Both the position numbers and the translations under genes were made by a program. Under the pieces are notes generated by a model, which did not search any database, was not told where the DNA came from, and worked only from the letters and a program-made list of their open reading frames with translations. DNA of 47,413 bases from an uncultured Oscillospiraceae bacterium (GTDB lineage Bacteria > Bacillota > Clostridia > Oscillospirales > Oscillospiraceae): contig CAKTMW010000011.1 in NCBI GenBank assembly GCA_934574095.1, positions 1 to 47,413 of the forward strand, in the 5' to 3' direction. Positions 1 through 7,623 of this stretch are shown piece by piece. Position 1 is the stretch's first letter. Every line of letters begins with the position of its first letter.

Positions 1-196
1 TACAGGGCAACACCCTATCTTTTAGCAGAGTTATTGTCGGGAAAAGTGTATTTTGTATTTGTGCGGTGTTACCCTAATTTTAAGATATACAAATATGTCA
101 CAGGGAAAGCAAGAGAGTTGGTAAAAGAATAGTCCGTTTTATGGTACACCCTTCCCTTTATACTAGAACCACAGACAAAGAGAGGGGGATTCATCG

Positions 197-808
197 ATGT
201 ATTACTTCAGTAGAAACAGCAGGAAAAAAGTCATTCATTCTGCAGATTGCCACCATATTCAGAATGTTGCAATTGAGGATGTCAATTCTTTTGAAACGAT
301 TTCTGATGCTTATCAACAAGGATATAGATTCTGCCGGTGCTGCAGCCCGATTGTTAAGAAGTATCGAGCTGAACGTGCCACTATTGAAGATTATTGCAAA
401 GGCCAGGCAATTTACACATTCCTGACTGATAAATTTATAGTTGTTAGTACACCTGGAAGCAAGTGGAAGCTCATGCCGATTGATGGAGAAGAGTGCTTTG
501 CGCTGTACCACAAAAATACACTCAATCGTGACGACGGAAGTGAAGAAGTGCCGGGCTATCATCGTCAGAGAGCAAAAGAATTGAGCCTGTCTGCCTACTT
601 GAAATACATAGTTAGCCATGAAGTCTATCGTATGTCGCATCCACTCAAGTATCAGCCAAGAAAGGCCGATCAGGGTTCGCCGAGAAAAGGAACAAAACGA
701 TACAAAAAGCAGCAAAAGCGTGAGAAACGCATCGCAAAGCGAATGGCAGTCCGGCATGTGTTGGATTTGATTGACAATCTACATGAATCTCCGAGGACGA
801 TGGCGTAG
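197..808 (+). CDS. Hypothetical protein with Ada-like Cys/His zinc-binding start
   Basis: A 203-residue protein of unknown role. The N-terminus has a spaced H14-C18-H19/H20 group followed about 26 residues later by C46, C48 and C49 in a 'GYRFCRCCSP' context. This resembles the small zinc-binding motif of Ada-type and nuclease-associated domains (C near 'H..DC..I', then 'GY..C..C.P'). The middle has no motif I recognise. The C-terminal 45 residues are very rich in Lys and Arg and may contact nucleic acid. The start is supported by an AGAGGGGG ribosome site 8 bases upstream. Base composition is A+T-richer than the genes after 4800, which fits transferred DNA. No membrane segment is visible. Zinc and nucleic-acid binding are inferences. 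Confidence 0.6.
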   Translation: MYYFSRNSRKKVIHSADCHHIQNVAIEDVNSFETISDAYQQGYRFCRCCSPIVKKYRAERATIEDYCKGQAIYTFLTDKFIVVSTPGSKWKLMPIDGEECFALYHKNTLNRDDGSEEVPGYHRQRAKELSLSAYLKYIVSHEVYRMSHPLKYQPRKADQGSPRKGTKRYKKQQKREKRIAKRMAVRHVLDLIDNLHESPRTMA

Positions 809-937
809 TTATAAATATCCTAATCCTGTAGGAGCTGGAGGAAACCGAATTGTCACAGCTTTGTACAGTGACGTGAATAACACAGTACAGCTCCCTTTGA
901 GCTTCGCAAAGAAACATGGCCACCAGATCCTGCTTTC

Positions 938-1048
938 TTGTGTTTTTCGCCTCGTCATGCTATAATAAAATACAACGCTGTCAAGTGTTGTGCGTCTTGG
1001 CAGCGGCTCTGTAAGGATCAATGCCCCGCCAAGAGGCGGGGCATTTTT
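938..1048 (+). promoter_or_regulatory. Promoter + structured leader + terminator, copy 1 (attenuator-like RNA)
   Basis: A -35 TTGTGT (938-943), a 17-base spacer and a perfect -10 TATAAT (961-966) predict a transcript from about 973. The RNA has a 10-bp stem (976-985 with 996-1005, one U-G pair, 10-base loop) and then a strong terminator (1021-1048). Bases 995-1001 (TCTTGGC) are also exactly complementary to 1028-1034 (GCCAAGA) in the terminator arm and loop, so the first stem and an anti-terminator pairing compete. The HAD gene starts 60 bases after the terminator with no other clear promoter. A near copy lies at 3484-3593. It could instead be a free-standing small RNA of about 75 nt. I recognise no known family. 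Confidence 0.6.
1021..1048 (+). terminator. Rho-independent terminator of leader copy 1
   Basis: Arms ATGCCCCGCC (1021-1030) and GGCGGGGCAT (1035-1044), four-base loop AAGA, then five T. It lies between the promoter at 938 and the HAD gene at 1108, so it should stop most transcripts unless antitermination occurs. Confidence 0.85.
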
Positions 1049-1107
1049 GTCGTCTGATGAATGTGCGCAGCGATAAAATCGGTATCTAAGGAAAGGAGCT
1101 TTAGGCA

Positions 1108-2016
1108 ATGGCAAATATTATTGCAATCATTTGGGACTGCGATAAAACTTTGGTCGATGGCTATATGCAGGATCCAATATTCGAAGAATATCAGATTAAC
1201 CCATCTGAGTTCTGGGCAAAAGTAAATGCACGGCCAGCAGAGCTTGCAAAACAGAAAATCCGTGTAAATCGAGATACATATTATCTGAATTACTTCATTC
1301 AGTGTGCGCATAACGGCACCCTAAAGGGGCTTAACAATGCAAAGCTGAGGGAATACGGACAAAAACAAAAATTCTATAAAGGCATTCCTGAAATCTTTGA
1401 GAAAACCAAAAAGATGTTCAAGGATGACAAGCGCTATTCGGAATATGGGATTCAAGTGGAACACTATATTGTTAGCACGGGGTTTGCTGAAATTATCCGC
1501 GGTTCAGCTCTGATGCCGTTTGTTGATGGAATATGGGGCTGCGAGCTTTTGGAAACCCCAGACAGCGAGGGAAACATGGTTATCGGAGAAACGGTATACA
1601 CAATTGATAATACATCGAAAACTAGGGCAATATTTGAAATCAACAAAGGAATCGATAAAATTGATGGAATTGAAGTCAATTCTAAGATTCCGGAGGAAAA
1701 TCGTAGAGTTCATTTTGAAAATATGATTTATATTGCAGATGGCCCCAGCGATATTCCGGCATTTTCTGTTGTAAAGAAGGGCGGCGGAGCAACGTTTGCC
1801 ATTTACCCCAAAGGTGATCCCAAAGCCATGCAGCAGGTAGAGCAAATGCGTGAAGATGGTCGTGTTGATATGTATGCAGAAGCGGATTATTCCGAGGGAA
1901 CTACTGCGTATATGTGGATTACCAACAGAGTTCAAAAAATAGCGGATCGAATCCGAGATACAGAAAAAGCAAAGATTACAAATTCGGCGTCTGGAGTACC
2001 GCACCATTTGGTGTAG
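1108..2016 (+). CDS. HAD-superfamily phosphatase-like protein
   Basis: A 302-residue cytoplasmic protein with the HAD signature: motif I 'WDCDKTL' (nucleophile D10, D12, T14), a plausible motif II in 'YIVSTGF' near 120, Lys 172 or 180 for motif III, and motif IV 'IADGPSDIPAF' (209-219, D211 and D215). Such enzymes usually hydrolyse phosphate esters through an aspartyl-phosphate; the substrate here is unknown. Between motifs I and II is a large insertion of about 100 residues that could form a cap. The start follows AAGGAAAGGAG at a good distance. It is followed after 54 bases by the DUF2971 gene and probably shares its transcript. It sits behind leader copy 1, which suggests regulated expression. 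Confidence 0.8.
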   Translation: MANIIAIIWDCDKTLVDGYMQDPIFEEYQINPSEFWAKVNARPAELAKQKIRVNRDTYYLNYFIQCAHNGTLKGLNNAKLREYGQKQKFYKGIPEIFEKTKKMFKDDKRYSEYGIQVEHYIVSTGFAEIIRGSALMPFVDGIWGCELLETPDSEGNMVIGETVYTIDNTSKTRAIFEINKGIDKIDGIEVNSKIPEENRRVHFENMIYIADGPSDIPAFSVVKKGGGATFAIYPKGDPKAMQQVEQMREDGRVDMYAEADYSEGTTAYMWITNRVQKIADRIRDTEKAKITNSASGVPHHLV

Positions 2017-2070
2017 TAGATTGCAAGGAAACTTATTTACCTGCGATACAGCGTTGTTTGAGGTGAAAGT

Positions 2071-3081
2071 ATGAACGCTCAAGAACGGGAAGTGTTCTGG
2101 AATACTCTTTGTGCATTATCTGGAGTTGACCCAACACAGGACACTGAAAAGCTGATGAACACTATAAAATTTCCAAAGTTCCTTTTCCGATATCGTTCAG
2201 TTACCTTAAGTAGCTTGGAAGCGTTGCGCACCAACAGGCTCTATTTTTCTTCAGCAAATTACTATGACGATCCTTTCGATACATTTTTGCATATTGATAT
2301 TGAGCATATCAGAAGTGAAATCCTATCAGGACTTCAGACAGATGAGCGAGCAGCGGCAGCGGTAGAAATGGCTAAGCATAGATTTAAAGGGATAATAACT
2401 GAAGAACAAGAAAAGTTTTTTACAACCGATAATATACAACAGATGATATCAAAAGGCCTTTTAGAAGATTTCCTCAATTCTGCACTCGCCTTACGCGATG
2501 AAGTTAAAAAAGACACTTGGTCGGTCTGTTTTTCTGAAAATGGATTCAATGAGGTGCTCTGGCTGAAATATGCGGATCAACATAAAGGGTTTGTTCAAAT
2601 TTACAACCTCGAAAACAATGAAAACTACCTATGCGGAAAGCAGGAAAAATGCCAGAATTGTGGAATTAAAAACTTTGGAACTCCGCTATATCCCATCTAC
2701 TATTCGGACACTCCGTATGACGCTACTAACTTTGCAAAAATTGTAATGCTTAAAAAAATGGGGGAGTTTGCTGGTGTGCAGATTCCACAATATCTATACG
2801 ACAGCATTGGTAACGGAATATGGGAGCGTGAAAAGACAACACTGATTAAGAAAAAATGCCACGAATACGACGAGGAATGGCGTATGATAACCGGCTGTCA
2901 AATGAAAGCTCCGGTTATGATGGAATGGATTCCAAGCGGGATTATTCTAGGCTTAAGAATGGGTGTAAAGGAAGAGAACCTTGTTATCAGCATGGCAAAA
3001 GAAGCTGGGATCAAGAATATCTATAAATCGGTCATTGATTCAAATAATAAGTTAGATGCTATACTGGCGACACCCAAATAG
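2071..3081 (+). CDS. DUF2971 family protein
   Basis: A 336-residue protein with the hallmarks of DUF2971: 'FRYRSVTLSSLEAL' followed by 'LYFSSANYYDDPFD' (57-70), then 'WSVCFSENGFNEVLWLKYAD' (150-169) with 'HKGF', and near the C-terminus an 'EYDEEWRM' acidic/Arg patch. The family has no firmly established activity that I know of, but it often appears in accessory and defence-type neighbourhoods. An added Cys cluster (C188, C194, C197 in 'CGKQEKCQNC') may bind metal. It is read with the HAD gene upstream and ends at a strong terminator (3113-3153), so the two form a discrete two-gene unit. Composition is A+T-rich relative to core genes nearby. Confidence 0.8.
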   Translation: MNAQEREVFWNTLCALSGVDPTQDTEKLMNTIKFPKFLFRYRSVTLSSLEALRTNRLYFSSANYYDDPFDTFLHIDIEHIRSEILSGLQTDERAAAAVEMAKHRFKGIITEEQEKFFTTDNIQQMISKGLLEDFLNSALALRDEVKKDTWSVCFSENGFNEVLWLKYADQHKGFVQIYNLENNENYLCGKQEKCQNCGIKNFGTPLYPIYYSDTPYDATNFAKIVMLKKMGEFAGVQIPQYLYDSIGNGIWEREKTTLIKKKCHEYDEEWRMITGCQMKAPVMMEWIPSGIILGLRMGVKEENLVISMAKEAGIKNIYKSVIDSNNKLDAILATPK

Positions 3082-3112
3082 ACATACTCGTCAAATCTAA
3101 GCGTATATAACC

Positions 3113-3153
3113 CCGAGGGTGGCAGGTCATTGACCTGCCACCCTCGGCTTATT
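3113..3153 (+). terminator. Strong terminator after the HAD-DUF2971 unit
   Basis: A 17-bp inverted repeat, 3113-3129 with 3131-3147 (the innermost pairs cannot form, so the loop is about 5 bases), followed by CTTATTTATT. It begins 31 bases after the DUF2971 stop codon. Confidence 0.8.
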
Positions 3154-3164
3154 TATTCTCGTAG

Positions 3165-3331
3165 CATTTTGCAAACATCGGCGTATGGGAGAGGTGAACT
3201 GCGTTGCCCACGCAGTATCTGCTTCGCTCAGTTATGGCGCAGTCTGCAGCACCCAGAGGAGATAGCGGTATGGCTCAAACCGTTTTCCTTTGCTGTTTCA
3301 ATCAGACTGTAGATCACAGTACCGGCTCTAT
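3165..3331 (-). mobile_element. IS66-type transposase C-terminal remnant
   Basis: Minus-strand translation gives 'RAGTVIYSLIETAKENGL' and then, one base out of frame, 'PYRYLLWVLQTAP' and 'LSEADTAWATQ'. This matches the conserved C-terminal end of IS66 TnpC transposases, where the same words run in one frame. A stop codon follows 'TAP' and a frameshift interrupts the fragment, so it is dead. No IS66 ends or accessory orfs are visible. The remnant shows that the island has hosted mobile elements. Confidence 0.6.
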
Positions 3332-3483
3332 GCGCCTGCGCAAGTGTGCGTAAGTTCTTATTCACGGTGCATTATGCTATTATACAACAACAGATTCATC
3401 AATATCAACAGGGTGTACATGGACATAAACTCTTTAAATAATGCCGAAAAATCTGCCCTGCACCCTAAGCCCCTCCTACTTCC

Positions 3484-3593
3484 TTGTGTTTTTCGCCCCG
3501 CCGTGCTATAATAAAACACAACGCTGTCCAGTGTTGTACATCTTGGCAGTGGCTTTGCAAGGATCAATGCCCCGCCGAGAGGCGGGGCATTTT
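3484..3593 (+). promoter_or_regulatory. Promoter + structured leader + terminator, copy 2
   Basis: Near-identical to copy 1: TTGTGT (3484-3489), 17-base spacer, TATAAT (3507-3512), stem 3522-3531 with 3542-3551, and terminator 3567-3593. Differences keep most of the structure: a C-G pair has become U-G at the stem foot (CAGTG for CAGCG), one upper pair is lost, and the competing pairing TCTTGGC with GCCGAGA survives through a U-G wobble. The next gene starts 70 bases beyond the terminator with its own ribosome site. The upstream flank outside the promoter is not conserved between copies, so the unit itself was duplicated or maintained. Confidence 0.6.
3567..3593 (+). terminator. Rho-independent terminator of leader copy 2
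   Basis: Arms ATGCCCCGCC (3567-3576) and GGCGGGGCAT (3581-3590), loop GAGA, followed by a short T run. Confidence 0.8.
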
Positions 3594-3662
3594 GTCATTC
3601 GCCGAATGTAATCCCGAAAATTCCCTTGGCCCATCTCATGCCGGTAAATAGGAGGGGATACG

Positions 3663-4823
3663 ATGAACAGAACCCATTTTGATCAGATCATTGACAACTA
3701 TGCCGCACGGTTTGTCGAGTTGAACACCGGCGACAACAACGAAGTATACAAGTGGGAGATCGCGGCAGAATTCCGCCCGATGATGGACGCCGCGCTTGCG
3801 GCGGATGATACGGACTTTCCTGCGAAGCTGGCCGCCGTCGTATTGCTGACGAAGCAGACTATCGACAACGGAGCGGAGCTCGCTTTTCATGCGTTGGCTG
3901 ATTACGCGCGGTGGGAACCTCAGGCGGCACGCGCAGTACGCAACACCCTTCGCCGACTGCTTATCCCTGACGGCGGAGACCTGGAAGCCCGAACCCAGTG
4001 CTTTACAGAGCTCCTTAACTTCTGCGAGTCCATGCGGGTCAAATATTATCCGGGCAGCTGGCGGTATCGAGCGAGCATACGCCTACCCATGATGATCACG
4101 GGCTTTTATGATCCCGACCACTACTATATGTACAAGGCCTCTCAGGCTCAGGCCTATGCCGACTGCGTCGAATTCTACGATGACTGGGGTTCCGGCGCAA
4201 AGATGGATCTGCGGATCTATCATCGAATGTGCGACGAGCTGATTGAGGCAATCAAATCACACCCCCAGTTTTCAAACATAAGAGACGACAGAGTAAAATT
4301 CGCAAAGAAGCCCTTGCACCCCGACACGGAACTGCACATTCTGGCTTTTGACGTGATCTTCTGCAGCACGGTGTATAACCTCTTTGAAGGTATTCATTAC
4401 AGTGTGAGGAATGCAGAAGAAAAAAGGATCCATCTGGGAAAAATGGATGAGGCAAGAAACGCGAGAGCAAATCACGCGGAGGCATTGGAATGTATGGCGA
4501 AGCTGGACTATGCGGAGGCCTTTTTCGCGGAAAAGCTCTCCGTCGGCAGCGCGGTCACCCACAAGAGGTTCGGTGTCGGTACGATCACCGGCCTGTCTGG
4601 CAAAGTCATCGAAGCGCAATTCTCCGGACTTGATCACCCCTCAACGCTCGTATGGCGTGATTGCGTCAAGACAGGATTGCTTTCCTTCAAAACGGCTGAG
4701 AATGCTGCCGAGTACGACGAGCTGGTCACACTGCTCCGTCAAGCGGAGGTGATCCGGAAAAACGCAGCGATCGCGGAGAAGAAGCTTGAACAGTACGCGG
4801 AGTATTTACAATTTGACGAATAA
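3663..4823 (+). CDS. Hypothetical protein, McrB-N-like start and tudor-like C-terminal motif
   Basis: A 386-residue protein I cannot name. Residues 10-90 ('FVELN', 'VYKWEIAAEFRP', 'LLTKQTIDNG') resemble the helical domain that precedes the GTPase/AAA part in some McrB-like restriction proteins, where 'YKW..A..FQ' is typical. There is no Walker motif here. Around 297-315 is 'GSAVTHKRFGVGTITGL', the small barrel pattern (G..V.H..FG.G.I) found at the end of UvrD-type helicases and similar to tudor folds, often used for protein or nucleic-acid contact. The tail is a predicted charged helix. Ribosome site GGAGGGG lies 6 bases from the start. It follows leader copy 2. The domain comparison is from memory and needs a profile search. 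Confidence 0.6.
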   Translation: MNRTHFDQIIDNYAARFVELNTGDNNEVYKWEIAAEFRPMMDAALAADDTDFPAKLAAVVLLTKQTIDNGAELAFHALADYARWEPQAARAVRNTLRRLLIPDGGDLEARTQCFTELLNFCESMRVKYYPGSWRYRASIRLPMMITGFYDPDHYYMYKASQAQAYADCVEFYDDWGSGAKMDLRIYHRMCDELIEAIKSHPQFSNIRDDRVKFAKKPLHPDTELHILAFDVIFCSTVYNLFEGIHYSVRNAEEKRIHLGKMDEARNARANHAEALECMAKLDYAEAFFAEKLSVGSAVTHKRFGVGTITGLSGKVIEAQFSGLDHPSTLVWRDCVKTGLLSFKTAENAAEYDELVTLLRQAEVIRKNAAIAEKKLEQYAEYLQFDE

Positions 4824-4864
4824 CAACTCTACAGCAGAATCTTTATCACAAGGAGAAACCCTTT

Positions 4865-5719
4865 ATGAAACTCATCACCTTTCTGTACGACAGCAGAGAA
4901 AACGTAGGCGTCCTGACCAAAGACGGCGTCGCTGTTCGCCCGTTGCCCTTTGCTGATATGAATGCGCTGATCCAAGCGCCCAGGGAAACGCTGCTAACCG
5001 CTGTCAAAGACGCCGCGGCAGTTCTGCCTCTGTCTGCCGTCACGCTGCTGGCGCCCATCCCTCGGCCACGACAGGACGTGATCTGTCTGGGCATCAACTA
5101 CAAGGCCCACGCGGAGGAGGCGGCGCGGTACAGCTCCGAGGCATTCACCAAGGAGCGCCCCATTCCCATCTACTTTTCCAAGCGCGTGACTGAGGCCGTA
5201 GCGCCTGAGGGCTATATTGAGAGCCACCCCGGCCTTGTGGAGCGGCTGGACTACGAGGTCGAGCTGGCAGTCATCATCGGCAAGACGGCGAAAAACGCGA
5301 AAGCGAAAGACGCGGCGGACTACATCTTCGGCTACACCGTCCTCAACGATGTGTCGGCTCGTGTTTTGCAGACCGCCCACAAGCAGTGGTACTTCGGCAA
5401 GAGTCTGGACGGCTTTACTCCTATGGGCCCCTGCATCGTCACCGCTGATGAGCTCGTCTTTCCGCCTGCCCTGCATATCACCGCCCATGTCAATGGCGAG
5501 CTGCGGCAGGACTCCACCACAGACCTGCTGATCACCTCCATCGCGGACATCATCGAGGAGCTGTCCTCCGGCATGACGCTGCTGCCCGGCACCATCATCT
5601 CCACCGGCACCCCGTCCGGCGTCGGCATGGGTTTCGACCCGCCGAAATTCCTGAAGCCTGGCGATGTGGTGGAGTGCTCCATTGAAGGCATCGGCACTCT
5701 GCGAAACACGGTGCGGTAA
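4865..5719 (+). CDS. Fumarylacetoacetate hydrolase (FAH) family protein
   Basis: A 284-residue cytoplasmic enzyme of the FAH superfamily, which cleaves or decarboxylates beta-diketo acids using a divalent metal. Visible signatures are 'ICLGINYKAHAEE' (73-85), the metal-ligand segment 'DYEVELAVIIG' (E131 and E133), 'NDVSAR' (D162) and the C-terminal 'ISTGTPSGVGMG'. Length fits the single-domain bacterial group (acylpyruvase, 2-hydroxyhepta-2,4-diene-dioate isomerase and similar); the exact substrate is not readable. The ribosome site AAGGAG is 9 bases from the start. It lies 41 bases after the McrB-N-like gene and 79 bases before the flavin reductase, which has its own promoter. Confidence 0.88.
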   Translation: MKLITFLYDSRENVGVLTKDGVAVRPLPFADMNALIQAPRETLLTAVKDAAAVLPLSAVTLLAPIPRPRQDVICLGINYKAHAEEAARYSSEAFTKERPIPIYFSKRVTEAVAPEGYIESHPGLVERLDYEVELAVIIGKTAKNAKAKDAADYIFGYTVLNDVSARVLQTAHKQWYFGKSLDGFTPMGPCIVTADELVFPPALHITAHVNGELRQDSTTDLLITSIADIIEELSSGMTLLPGTIISTGTPSGVGMGFDPPKFLKPGDVVECSIEGIGTLRNTVR

Positions 5720-5758
5720 TCGCATTAGGCAAACAGGTTTTATGTTTGCTGTTCAATG

Positions 5759-5767
5759 TGGTATAAT
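5759..5767 (+). promoter_or_regulatory. Extended -10 promoter of the flavin reductase gene
   Basis: TGG followed by a perfect TATAAT (5762-5767) is an extended -10 element. The -35 region is weak (TTTATG at about 5738-5743). It lies 31 bases upstream of the start codon. Confidence 0.6.
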
Positions 5768-5798
5768 ACGATCAATCTTGAAGCAGGAGGACGGAACT

Positions 5799-6359
5799 AT
5801 GCGTAAGAATTTTGGAGCAAAGCCCTGGCTGTACCCTCAGCCCGTTTTGATCATCGCAACCTATGGTGAAGACGGTACTCCGGACGCCATGAACGCCGCG
5901 TGGGGCGGTATCGCGGACATGAATCGCATCGCCATGTATCTCAGCGGCAGCCACAAAACAGTGAAGAACATCCTGAGCCGCAAGGCATTTACCGTCAGCA
6001 TGGCGGACGCGGCCCATGTGGACGCCTGCGACTATGTGGGCATTGTCTCCGGCAATACAACGTCGGATAAGATGGTGCGCGCCGGATTCCATGTGACCAA
6101 GAGCGAGATCGTGGACGCACCGATCATCGACGAACTGCCCATGACGCTGGAGTGCAAGCTGATCAGCTTCGACGAGGAGTCTGAGCTTCTGCTGGGCGAG
6201 ATTGTGAATGTCTCCGCAGACGAACGCATTCTGGACAAGGAAGGGAAGATCGACCCGCAGAAGCTGCGCCCGATCACCTTTGACCCGGTGCACAACGACT
6301 ACCTCGTCCTGGGCGAGAAAGTCGGCAACGCCTTCGAGGACGGCAAAAAGCTGAAATAA
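5799..6359 (+). CDS. Flavin reductase family protein
   Basis: A 186-residue FMN-binding split-barrel protein of the flavin reductase-like type. It begins 'MRKNFGAKPWLYPQPVLIIA' and contains 'PDAMNAAWGGIADMN' and 'SHKTVKNI', the flavin-site pattern of this family; 'LGEIVNVSADE' is the usual late strand. Such proteins reduce or carry FMN for partner oxidases, or act alone on NAD(P)H; the partner is unknown. The start at 5799 is chosen because AGGAGG ends 8 bases upstream and the promoter at 5762 lies just before it, which excludes starts further upstream. It ends at a terminator (6364-6393). Confidence 0.88.
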   Translation: MRKNFGAKPWLYPQPVLIIATYGEDGTPDAMNAAWGGIADMNRIAMYLSGSHKTVKNILSRKAFTVSMADAAHVDACDYVGIVSGNTTSDKMVRAGFHVTKSEIVDAPIIDELPMTLECKLISFDEESELLLGEIVNVSADERILDKEGKIDPQKLRPITFDPVHNDYLVLGEKVGNAFEDGKKLK

Positions 6360-6363
6360 GCGC

Positions 6364-6393
6364 AAAGCACGGAGCCGAAAGACTCCGTGCTTT
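6364..6393 (+). terminator. Terminator of the flavin reductase gene
   Basis: Arms AAAGCACGGAG (6364-6374) and CTCCGTGCTTT (6383-6393), 8-base loop, followed by GCTTTAT. Confidence 0.75.
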
Positions 6394-6419
6394 GCTTTAT
6401 CTCAAAAGCTGTTTGCGAG

Positions 6420-6448
6420 GAAAAGTGTGCAATGATTGCACACTTTTC
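6420..6448. terminator. Second hairpin, possibly bidirectional terminator
   Basis: A 14-base arm GAAAAGTGTGCAAT (6420-6433) is followed by its exact complement (6435-6448) with one base between, giving about 12 usable pairs. The flanking A and T runs allow termination from either side; it lies between the convergent flavin reductase and fic genes. The rest of 6449-6551 holds nothing I recognise. Confidence 0.55.
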
Positions 6449-6551
6449 TGCCTTTATGGTATGCAGTCTGTCCTACATGTTTTAACTGATAGCCACTGCC
6501 GCCAATGCAACCGCAAGAAAGTCTTGAAAGCTTTTTGCGTCATACCCACCC

Positions 6552-7610
6552 TTATATCTTAATATATCTCGTTATATATCTCGTTGCCCGTCCCGCGCCA
6601 ATTCGCTTCACCGAACCGGTTTTGACCATTGCGCCGAGGACAGCTTCGACGGTCGTGGGGCTGACATCGGGGAGAATTTTGCAAATCTCCGCCTTGGAAA
6701 GCGGGATCAGGCTGTTTAGGACAGTTGCCTCCACACGAGCCTTCTTCGTGATCTTCTTGCCGTGTACCACCGCAAACCGCTTGTCCAGTTCCTTATAGCA
6801 CATATAGAGTGTGGAGAGGAAATTCTCGATAAAGGGAAAATAAGAGTTCTCGTTCGTTTCCCAGCCTGCCGAGGACTGCCGCAGGGCTTCGTAATAATAC
6901 GCCTTGTAGTTGTTGATCTGCTCCTCAAAGGACACATATTTTCCGGCGTCAAATCCGTTTTTGTATAGCAGCAGCAACGAGAGCAGGCGGGACATTCTGC
7001 CGTTGCCGTCCCGGAACGGGTGGATGCAGAGGAAGTCCAGAATCACGCAGGGGATCAAAAGAAGCTGATTGATATTCGCATCGCTTCGGGCATCCAGATA
7101 GGCAAGTTCCAACTGCTCCATTGCTTTCGGCGTTTCGCTTGCAGGCGTAGGACGGAAGCGGACACGGCGGTTTCCGTCAGCGTCGATCTCTAGAATCACA
7201 TTGTCGTCCGTCTTGTACTGCCCACCGTACTCATAGCCTGCAAAACTCATCATTATTTCGTGCAGACGCAGAATGTCGCTCTGCCGAAAGTCGATGTGTT
7301 CATAGCCTAAGTGGATCTCATTCAGCGCATCTCTGTACCCTGCAATCTCAGCCTCGTTGTGGTTCAGCGGGGCGCTGTTCTGATTGACAATGGCGGCGAT
7401 ACGCTCGTCGCTGGTCACAATGCCCTCAATGGCGTTGGAGCTTTTGATGGACTGCACCTTTGCGACAGCCTCCAGCTCCGTGAATATCTGCGTGTATTCT
7501 TCCTTGCGCACGCCAGCCATAGTTTTGAGCGCCACAATATTGGAAGTGAGGTTCACAAGGTTTGCCGGCAGCAAGCCGTTATTCAAAAAGGAGTAATCGA
7601 ATCTTCTCAT
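6552..7610 (-). CDS. Fic family protein (class II, C-terminal winged helix)
   Basis: A 352-residue Fic protein. The catalytic motif 'HPFRDGNGRMSR' (197-208) is complete; such enzymes usually transfer AMP from ATP to hydroxyl side chains of target proteins. The N-terminal inhibitory motif S-x3-E-G is present (S58, E62, G63), which places it in class II, where the helix blocks the active site until released. Residues about 285-350 look like a winged helix, common in the Fic/DOC family and possibly DNA-binding. The ATG at 7610 is preferred over an upstream GTG because AAAGG lies 11 bases before it. No antitoxin gene is adjacent, so it is probably a stand-alone Fic rather than a Fic/Phd pair. Two palindromes sit immediately upstream. 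Confidence 0.9.
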   Translation of the reverse strand: MRRFDYSFLNNGLLPANLVNLTSNIVALKTMAGVRKEEYTQIFTELEAVAKVQSIKSSNAIEGIVTSDERIAAIVNQNSAPLNHNEAEIAGYRDALNEIHLGYEHIDFRQSDILRLHEIMMSFAGYEYGGQYKTDDNVILEIDADGNRRVRFRPTPASETPKAMEQLELAYLDARSDANINQLLLIPCVILDFLCIHPFRDGNGRMSRLLSLLLLYKNGFDAGKYVSFEEQINNYKAYYYEALRQSSAGWETNENSYFPFIENFLSTLYMCYKELDKRFAVVHGKKITKKARVEATVLNSLIPLSKAEICKILPDVSPTTVEAVLGAMVKTGSVKRIGAGRATRYITRYIKI

Positions 7611-7623
7611 ACTGCACCAGCCT

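Noticed and set aside
141..425. Plus-strand open frame overlapping the first gene
   Set aside because: It lies in another frame of the 197-808 gene, has no good ribosome site, and the 197 frame has the structured Cys/His motif.
3130..3511. Short plus-strand open frames between DUF2971 and leader copy 2
   Set aside because: They run over the terminator, the IS66 remnant on the other strand and the leader promoter, and have no ribosome site.
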